Shown: one piece after another, positions 8,709 to 14,706 of the stretch
How positions within the stretch are numbered: the first letter of the stretch is position 1
Layout: each line of letters starts with the position of its first letter
Source: Acidobacteriota bacterium
Lineage (GTDB): Bacteria; Acidobacteriota; Vicinamibacteria; Vicinamibacterales; UBA2999
Direction of reading: 5' to 3'
NCBI GenBank assembly: GCA_020851835.1
Contig: JADZBZ010000108.1
Coordinates: 1 to 14,706, forward strand
Length of the DNA: 14,706 nucleotides
Notes under the pieces: generated by a model
The model's input: only the letters and a program-made list of their open reading frames with translations
What the model was told of the DNA's origin: nothing
Database searches by the model: none
Program-made: the position numbers and the translations under genes

Positions 8709-9962
8709 TCAGTCGTCCGCGGTTTCGTCGGCCCGCCTTCCGCCCCGCCGCAGGATCACGCCGCGCGTTGCCGTGCGAATGAACTGCACCAGATAGGCCA
8801 CCTCGTCACAGGCGATCTCGGGATGCCCCTCGATCTGGGTGAGCGCATCGCTCGTGTTGAGCTTCGACTGCACGAGGTATCGATAGGCCTTGCGCAGCCG
8901 GCCCAAGGTGTCGTCGGTGAAGCCGCGACGTCTGAGCCCGATGACGTTGAGCCCGTACACGCGGGCCGGTCGCCCACCGACCGTCTTGGCAAACGGCAGG
9001 GCGTCCTTGGTGACCACCGAATACCCGCCGACGAAGGCGTGGCGGCCGACCCGACAGAACTGGTGCACGCCGGAGCCGGCGCTGATGCTGGCACAGTCCT
9101 CGACCGTCACGTGCCCGCCGAGCGTCGCGCTGTTGCCGAAAATCGACTGGCTGCCGATGCGGCAGTCGTGCGCCACGTGCACGTACGCCATGAAGAGGTT
9201 GTGGTCGCCGATGGTCGTTGCCCCGCCGCCGCCGGCAGTGCCGCGATGGATGGTGACGAACTCGCGAAAGATGTTGTGGTGGCCGATGGTGAGAGCCGTA
9301 TCCTCGCCACGGTACTTCATGTCCTGCGGCTCGAGACCAATCGAGGCGAACGGGAAGACCCGGTTGTCGTCACCGAGCACCGTCCGGCCATCGATGACCG
9401 CCTGAGCGCCCACCGTGCAGCGCCGTCCGATTACGACCTGGCGACCGATGACGGCGTGCGGCCCGACCACGGTACCGTCGCCAAGGCGCGCCGAAGGGTG
9501 TACATAGGCGGTCGGGTCGACCTGGGCGCCGCCCGACTGCACCACCAGTACCAGTTCCGCTTCGGCGACGGTCTGCCCCTCCACCGAGGCCAGCCCCTGG
9601 ACTTTCAACAGCGTGCCAACGCGGTCGCCGAGCGTGACCTCGAGCCGCAGTCGGTCCCCAGGAACCACCTGACGCCGGAACTTGGCGCGGTTGACGCCGC
9701 GCAGGGCCACCTGGCCCACGGGCTCGCCGCCGCGATGCTCGATGACGAGCAAGGTGGCCACCTGCGCGAGGGCCTCGATAGTGAGCACCGCGGGCAGCAA
9801 GGGAGCGCCAGGGTAGTGGCCCTGAAAGAACTCCTCGTTGACGGTGACGTTCTTGACGGCCACGATGCGCCGGCCCGTCTCGTGCTCGTCGATCCGATCG
9901 ACGAGCACGGACGGGTAGCGGTCGCGCAGCCGATCGAGAACGTGAGGGATGCCGGCGCTCAC
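8709..9962 (-). CDS. Fused FabZ-LpxA: 3-hydroxyacyl-ACP dehydratase + UDP-GlcNAc acyltransferase
   Basis: One open frame of 417 codons joins two enzymes. Residues 1 to about 141 are FabZ (hot-dog fold): RYPSVLVDRI, then NEEFFQGHYPG with catalytic His49, and IEALAQ with Glu63, in the normal 14-residue spacing. Residues about 148-417 are LpxA: left-handed beta-helix hexapeptide repeats, FASIGLEPQDMKY, VTIHRGT, and YVHVAHDC with His265 matching the E. coli catalytic His125, followed by GSGVHQF and the NVIGLRRRGF C-terminal region. The linker is only about six residues (QSGGAQ). FabZ and LpxA compete for the same 3-hydroxyacyl-ACP. The start is GTG at 9962, which forms a GTGA overlap with the skp stop and gives a normal FabZ N-terminus; the longer upstream frame is Arg-rich and unlike FabZ. 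A separate lpxA start at an internal GTG near the linker cannot be excluded. Confidence 0.92.
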   Translation of the reverse strand: MSAGIPHVLDRLRDRYPSVLVDRIDEHETGRRIVAVKNVTVNEEFFQGHYPGAPLLPAVLTIEALAQVATLLVIEHRGGEPVGQVALRGVNRAKFRRQVVPGDRLRLEVTLGDRVGTLLKVQGLASVEGQTVAEAELVLVVQSGGAQVDPTAYVHPSARLGDGTVVGPHAVIGRQVVIGRRCTVGAQAVIDGRTVLGDDNRVFPFASIGLEPQDMKYRGEDTALTIGHHNIFREFVTIHRGTAGGGGATTIGDHNLFMAYVHVAHDCRIGSQSIFGNSATLGGHVTVEDCASISAGSGVHQFCRVGRHAFVGGYSVVTKDALPFAKTVGGRPARVYGLNVIGLRRRGFTDDTLGRLRKAYRYLVQSKLNTSDALTQIEGHPEIACDEVAYLVQFIRTATRGVILRRGGRRADETADD

Positions 9963-10570
9963 TGCACCGGCGGCTTGCTCCCGGCGGCCGGCTTGGCGGC
10001 GTCGAGCTTCTTGATGACATCGTCGGAGATGTCGAGAGCCGCGTCGGCCCATACCAGCCCGGCGTCGGGACCGTTGAAGATGAAGTGGAGGTTCTTCTCG
10101 CGGCCGAGTTCCTGCAGGACGGGCTCGAGCTGCTGCTGGAACTCCTGCTGGAGCTGCTGCTGGAGTTCCTGCACCTCGGCCTGCGCGTCCTGAGTGGCCC
10201 GCTGGATATCGACCTGCAGGCGCTCGACCTGTTTCTGGAGCTCGCCGGCCGCCGTGCTGCTCAGCACGCTGGCCTCCTTCTCGAGCTTCGCCTGAAAGCT
10301 CTGGAGCTGCTTGTTCTTCTCGGCCAGATCGGCGGCCTTGGCCTGTTGAACGGCCTGAATTCGGCCGGTCGCCGTCCTGCCCTGGGCAGACTCATTCGCG
10401 ATCCGCTGCAGAACGACGTAGGCCACCTTCGAACCTTCGGGGAAGGGGCGCGGCGGCGCGGGCGCCGGGGCGGAGGCGGGTGCGGGGGCGGCCGGGGCGG
10501 CCGGCGTCTGCGCGAACGCGGGCGAAGCGACCATCAGGGAAATCGTGCCGATTACGGCAAAGCCTTTCAT
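9959..10570 (-). CDS. skp: OmpH/Skp-family periplasmic chaperone
   Basis: A 203-residue secreted protein of the Skp/OmpH family, which holds unfolded outer-membrane proteins in the periplasm and hands them to the Bam complex. It has a signal peptide (MKGFAVIGTISLMVASPAFA, with cleavage expected after AFA), an Ala/Pro-rich linker at about 22-45, the family's first strand (SKVAYVVLQRI), a long Gln/Glu-rich coiled coil (about 75-155) and the closing REKNLHFIFNG...LVWAD...DISDDVIKKLD segment. Start choice: the ATG at 10570 has AAAGGA nine bases upstream and opens directly on the signal peptide; ATGs at 10588 and 10609 lack a ribosome site. The gene lies between bamA and fabZ-lpxA as in many diderms, though here a plus-strand gene separates it from bamA. 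Confidence 0.9.
   Translation of the reverse strand: MKGFAVIGTISLMVASPAFAQTPAAPAAPAPASAPAPAPPRPFPEGSKVAYVVLQRIANESAQGRTATGRIQAVQQAKAADLAEKNKQLQSFQAKLEKEASVLSSTAAGELQKQVERLQVDIQRATQDAQAEVQELQQQLQQEFQQQLEPVLQELGREKNLHFIFNGPDAGLVWADAALDISDDVIKKLDAAKPAAGSKPPVQ
10127..10174 (-). repeat. Two-copy 24-bp tandem repeat in the skp coiled coil
   Basis: Two adjacent 24-base units share their first 14 bases exactly (GAGCTGCTGCTGGA on the plus strand, at 10127 and 10151) and are similar in the rest. They encode the Gln-rich run ELQQQLQQEFQQQLE in the coiled coil. Being a multiple of three, the repeat could expand or contract in frame by slippage. Confidence 0.8.
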
Positions 10571-10579
10571 TCCGATACG

Positions 10580-10585
10580 TCCTTT
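10580..10585 (-). promoter_or_regulatory. Ribosome binding site deciding the skp start
   Basis: AAAGGA on the minus strand, nine bases before the ATG at 10570. It supports that start over the in-frame ATG at 10588, which has no purine-rich stretch upstream. Confidence 0.6.
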
Positions 10586-10611
10586 CATATGCAATGACCA
10601 ACCCGGCATCC

Positions 10612-10617
10612 TATACT
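10612..10617 (+). promoter_or_regulatory. -10 box TATACT of a probable leaderless promoter for the lipoprotein gene
   Basis: TATACT on the plus strand ends six bases before the ATG at 10624. A transcript starting the usual six or seven bases after a -10 box would begin at or next to the A of that ATG, leaving no 5' leader. No ribosome binding site precedes the ATG, which agrees. I see no good -35 match 16-18 bases upstream. Confidence 0.55.
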
Positions 10618-10623
10618 ACTTCC

Positions 10624-11040
10624 ATGTTCCGTTTGCTCGTCCGCTCGGTGTCGTTCGCGCTGGCCCTCACCGTCACCTCGGCCTGCGGCAACGACTCTGT
10701 CACCATTCCGACCACCCCCACACCCGACCCCATCACCGAAACGTTCAGCGGAACGCTGACGCCCAACGGCGCCGCAACCCACACCTTCTCGAGTTCGGCA
10801 TCGGGCAGTGTGTCCGCCACTCTGGCCGCGGTCGGCCCCGACGACACGATCGTGATGGGTCTTGCCCTCGGCACGTGGAACGGGACCGGCTGCGCCGTCA
10901 TCATCGCCAACGACACAGCGGTTCAGACCGCGGTGATCTACGGCAACGTGACGCAGGCCGGCCAATTGTGCGTCCGCGCCTATGACGTCGGCCGTTTCAC
11001 CGAGCCCACCAACTACGAAATCAGCGTCGTTCACCCCTGA
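10624..11040 (+). CDS. Small lipoprotein with a beta-rich (PPC-like) domain, function unknown
   Basis: A 138-residue protein, the only plus-strand gene in the window. It starts with a lipoprotein signal peptide (MFRLLVRSVSFALALTVTSAC) whose lipobox TSAC puts the lipidated cysteine at residue 21. A Thr/Pro-rich linker (TIPTTPTPDP) follows, then a beta-rich domain of about 100 residues (ETFSGTLTPNGAATHTF...) that resembles bacterial pre-peptidase C-terminal (PPC) beta-sandwich domains. The two remaining cysteines (in GTGCAVI and GQLCVRAYD) could form a disulfide. The frame is open further upstream, but those codons lie under skp on the other strand and lack a signal peptide. It diverges from skp and converges on bamA, with 9 bp between the stops. 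A surface or periplasmic role is inferred; no catalytic motif is seen. Confidence 0.8.
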   Translation: MFRLLVRSVSFALALTVTSACGNDSVTIPTTPTPDPITETFSGTLTPNGAATHTFSSSASGSVSATLAAVGPDDTIVMGLALGTWNGTGCAVIIANDTAVQTAVIYGNVTQAGQLCVRAYDVGRFTEPTNYEISVVHP

Positions 11041-11049
11041 GCGCGCGAC

Positions 11050-13755
11050 CTAGAAGGTCGACCCGACCGCAAACCGGAACTGGAACGACTTGGCCGGCTG
11101 CAGGCTGTTGGTGTAGATCCCGCCCCGCTGCGGGTTGAACGCGAAGATCAGCCGGAACGGCACATTCAGCACCGGCATGAAAAAACGAATTTCGGCGCCG
11201 GTCGACGTCTTGAAGGCACTGCGCCGGCCAATCACCTCGGTCGTCGACCCAGGGGCGTCCGGGGCGGTGAGAATTCCGCTCGCGAAGGGATCGACCAGCA
11301 GCGGCAGCGGTGGCGGTACGACCTGGGTGACGTCCTCCTTGAAGGCGAACGGCTGGCCTCGCACGCGCACCTGTCCTGCGTCGTAGAACAGGATGAGCCG
11401 CACGGGGCCCGCAATCGAGATCATGTATTCCGCGTTGAACAGCAGGCTCTTGTCGCCGCCGAGCACGAGGCCGGTCTGCAGGTCGCGCGGCCCAATCGAT
11501 CGGATGTCGTAGCCGCGCACGCTGTACTCGCCGCCGAGGAACAGCGTTTCGAAGAGCGGCAGTGTTTCGGTGCGGCCGTACGGACGGATGTACTCGACCT
11601 GGGCGCGCAGGCCCAGGGTCGTGCGGCGCGACTGCTGCCACATCTGCACGGCCTCGAACCGGGGCTTCACGAAGAAGGTGTCGCCGCCCACGCCCGCCAC
11701 GTCGAAACTCCCCGTCACCCGACGCCCCCGGTTCGGGAAGATCGGATTGTCGATGGTGTTGTGCACGAAACTGGGCACGACCTTGCTGATCGTACGGCGC
11801 CCGCCGGCCCCGAGCAGGAGCGAGTCGGCCAGAAAAGGGTTCTGGGCGATGATGGCCGGATTGTTGTACAAGGGATTGAGTTCGGTGACCCGGACCCGCT
11901 CGTAGCTGTAGGTGAAGAACATCCGCGAGAAGTTGGCCAGGGGGAAGCCGGTCGAGAGATTGCCGCCGGTGGACTCCTGCGTGAACTGATCGATGTAGCG
12001 CAGCGTTCGCTTGAAGACGTCGAAGCCGCCCGTGATGGCGCGGTCGAAGAGAAACGGTTCGGTAAAGGCGAGCTGGTAGTTCTCGGCGCGCGACCCGACC
12101 TGAGCCGAGACGGTCAGCGACTCGCCGCGCCCCAGGAAGTTCCCCGTCTGGAACGAAATCTGCCCGAAAAATCCCTCGAACTGCGACACGCCGGCGCCGA
12201 AGGTGAGCTGGTTGCGGTTCTGCTCTTCCAGCTTGAGGGTGACGTCCACTTCGCTCTTGGCGTTGGGCGTCTTCTGGACGTCGACGGCGTCGCTCCCTTG
12301 CTCCTCGATGTTCTTGAAGTACCCGAGCTGGTTCAGCCGGCGCACGCTGAACTTGAGCGCCTCGGTGTTGAAGGTGTTCCCTTCCAGGAGGCGCATCTCG
12401 CGTCGAATCACGTTGTCGCGCGTCGTCGTGTTGCCCGTGAACGTGATGCGATGCACGAAGTACTGGTCCCCCTCGGTCAGCCTCATCTTCACGTCCACCG
12501 TCGGCTCGGCCGGGCCGGCGATGGGCCCTTCGGCCGCGGCCTTGAAGTCGAGGTCGGGGTAGCCCGTGAACTCGAAGTAGCCACCCGCGCCGTAGAGTTC
12601 CCGCGCCTTGATCAGGCCGTCGCGAATGCGCTTCTCACTGTACCAGTCGCCTTCCTCCAGCTTGAAATAGGGACGCAGGAACTCGCTCTTGACGACGTTG
12701 TTCCCGTCGAATTCGAGGGACCCGACCTTGAACCGTGAGCCTTCGTCGATGGGAACGACCAGCTGCACCCAGCGCGTCTGCTTGTCGGCGCTGTCTTCCA
12801 GCACCTTGAGCTCGGGCTGCCCGACACGCGCCTGCACGTAGCCGCGATTGCGATAGAACTCGATGATCTTGTCGGCGTCCTCGTCGAACTTGGCCTCCTG
12901 GTACTTGCCACGGCCCGTGATCCACGACAGGAACCAGTGCTCCTTGGTGGCGTCCATCTGCCGCTTCAGCGTCCCGTCGCCGATGGCCGTGTTGCCGACG
13001 AAGTCGATCGACCGGATCTTGACCTGCGGGCCCTCCTCCACGTTGAAGACGACCTTGACCAGCTTCGGACCGCCGGGCAGCGGCTCGACTGACGAGGTGA
13101 TCTCGGCGAACTGATAGCCCTTCTCGGCCATCAGCCCCTGGACGATACCCTTCACGCGCCGGACGACACCTTCGTCGAGGAACGAGTCGAGGCGGAGCGA
13201 CACGCCCGCCTCCTTCATCTTCTCGTCGACCTTGGTGCGCTCGACCTTGTCGGACCCCGTGTAGTCGACGATCTTCACGCGGGGCCGCTCTTCCATGTTG
13301 TAGACGATGCGCTTGCCGACGACGCCGTTGGCGTACGGGTCGTCGTTCACCTCGATCCACAGGTTGTCGAGGAAGCTCGTGCCCCACAGCCGCTTGAAGT
13401 CGTCGAGCACCACTTTCTCGGTGTCGTCGGAGTACGGCACCCAGACCCCGTCACTGGGCCGGCTGGCCTGGGTCTGGATGTAGTAGAGGTAGGTCTGCGG
13501 CTCGATCAGCGACTCGTTGACGGGATGGAAGCGCAGCTCGAGCGAGCGGACCACCGGGCCGGAGCCGTCCGGAGGCTGCTGGATGGGCGCGGCCTGGGCC
13601 GAGGGCGCCCCAACGGCCGCAGCCGCGGACAGCGATTGGGCGGCCGGCTGGGCCCCCGCCGAGACGACACTGAAGGCCCACAGGGCCAGACTCATCACAC
13701 AAAACCGCACGTACACACCTATCGGGCGTTGGCGCGACACCACTTGAACTGCCAT
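11050..13755 (-). CDS. bamA: Outer-membrane protein assembly factor BamA (POTRA + beta-barrel)
   Basis: BamA folds and inserts beta-barrel proteins into the outer membrane. This 901-residue protein has a signal peptide (cleavage near SAGA, about residue 35), a low-complexity Ala/Pro segment to about 66, five apparent POTRA repeats (about 67-156, 157-242, 244-337, 340-428 and 432-512; e.g. IRSIDFVGNTAIGDGTLKRQ and HRITFTGNTTTRDNVIRREM), and a C-terminal barrel from about 516. The barrel carries the L6-loop motif as EYSVRGYDIRS (VRGY where E. coli has VRGF) and ends in a terminal Phe (FRFAVGSTF), the usual C-terminal barrel signature. At about 900 residues it is longer than the E. coli protein. 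The start is uncertain: ATG 13755 leaves one base after the clpC stop and gives a long n-region. GTG codons 13 and 15 codons later and ATG 13695 would give more standard signal peptides. Confidence 0.93.
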   Translation of the reverse strand: MAVQVVSRQRPIGVYVRFCVMSLALWAFSVVSAGAQPAAQSLSAAAAVGAPSAQAAPIQQPPDGSGPVVRSLELRFHPVNESLIEPQTYLYYIQTQASRPSDGVWVPYSDDTEKVVLDDFKRLWGTSFLDNLWIEVNDDPYANGVVGKRIVYNMEERPRVKIVDYTGSDKVERTKVDEKMKEAGVSLRLDSFLDEGVVRRVKGIVQGLMAEKGYQFAEITSSVEPLPGGPKLVKVVFNVEEGPQVKIRSIDFVGNTAIGDGTLKRQMDATKEHWFLSWITGRGKYQEAKFDEDADKIIEFYRNRGYVQARVGQPELKVLEDSADKQTRWVQLVVPIDEGSRFKVGSLEFDGNNVVKSEFLRPYFKLEEGDWYSEKRIRDGLIKARELYGAGGYFEFTGYPDLDFKAAAEGPIAGPAEPTVDVKMRLTEGDQYFVHRITFTGNTTTRDNVIRREMRLLEGNTFNTEALKFSVRRLNQLGYFKNIEEQGSDAVDVQKTPNAKSEVDVTLKLEEQNRNQLTFGAGVSQFEGFFGQISFQTGNFLGRGESLTVSAQVGSRAENYQLAFTEPFLFDRAITGGFDVFKRTLRYIDQFTQESTGGNLSTGFPLANFSRMFFTYSYERVRVTELNPLYNNPAIIAQNPFLADSLLLGAGGRRTISKVVPSFVHNTIDNPIFPNRGRRVTGSFDVAGVGGDTFFVKPRFEAVQMWQQSRRTTLGLRAQVEYIRPYGRTETLPLFETLFLGGEYSVRGYDIRSIGPRDLQTGLVLGGDKSLLFNAEYMISIAGPVRLILFYDAGQVRVRGQPFAFKEDVTQVVPPPLPLLVDPFASGILTAPDAPGSTTEVIGRRSAFKTSTGAEIRFFMPVLNVPFRLIFAFNPQRGGIYTNSLQPAKSFQFRFAVGSTF

Positions 13756-13756
13756 G

Positions 13757-14706
<950 letters not shown>

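Noticed and set aside
9963..10052. Longer FabZ-LpxA start at 10052
   Set aside because: The extra 30 residues are Arg/Gln-rich, overlap skp in another frame, and do not resemble any FabZ N-terminus; GTG 9962 gives a normal one.
8823..10193. Plus-strand open frame (456 codons) opposite fabZ-lpxA
   Set aside because: Long only because of codon bias on the other strand; no domain, and its end runs into Leu/Glu repeats that mirror the skp coiled coil.
11041..11049. Possible bidirectional terminator between the lipoprotein and bamA genes
   Set aside because: Only 9 bp lie between the stops and I see no convincing stem-loop with a T-run on either side.

Overview
This 14.7 kb window is GC-rich, almost gap-free bacterial chromosome. 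It looks like a Gram-negative (diderm) core-gene region, not a mobile or accessory island. I see no tRNA, rRNA, CRISPR array, insertion sequence or phage gene, and no gene-free stretch longer than about 55 bp. The combination of BamA, Skp, LpxA and LpxI (lipid A), a futalosine-type menaquinone pathway, and a small TP-rich lipoprotein suggests Acidobacteriota, perhaps Vicinamibacteria. That placement is inference from gene content and style, not from any search.

Twelve of the thirteen genes lie on the minus strand, so the transcription order runs from high to low coordinates. It begins with the C-terminal part of a ClpC-type ATPase (cut by the right edge), then bamA, then, after one opposite-strand gene, skp/ompH, a fused fabZ-lpxA gene, lpxI and a Gfo/Idh/MocA oxidoreductase. 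Next come a cysteine-free relative of the radical SAM enzyme MqnE, mqnA, mqnC, an aminodeoxyfutalosine deaminase, a UbiA-type prenyltransferase (mqnP-like), a menG/ubiE methyltransferase, a tonB-like gene, and the 5' end of miaA (cut by the left edge). The only plus-strand gene is a small lipoprotein gene between skp and bamA, apparently transcribed as a leaderless mRNA.

Functionally the window has two blocks joined head to tail. The envelope block covers outer-membrane protein assembly (BamA), a periplasmic chaperone (Skp), fatty-acid dehydration plus the first lipid A acylation (FabZ-LpxA), and UDP-2,3-diacylglucosamine hydrolysis (LpxI). The menaquinone block covers chorismate dehydration (MqnA), the deaminase, MqnC cyclisation, prenylation and final methylation. 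Six junctions are 4-bp ATGA/GTGA overlaps, and one of them links the two blocks, so translation is probably coupled across them.

The most interesting items are the MqnE-like protein that has lost the whole [4Fe-4S] cysteine motif yet sits intact in the menaquinone operon, and the in-frame fusion of FabZ to LpxA.
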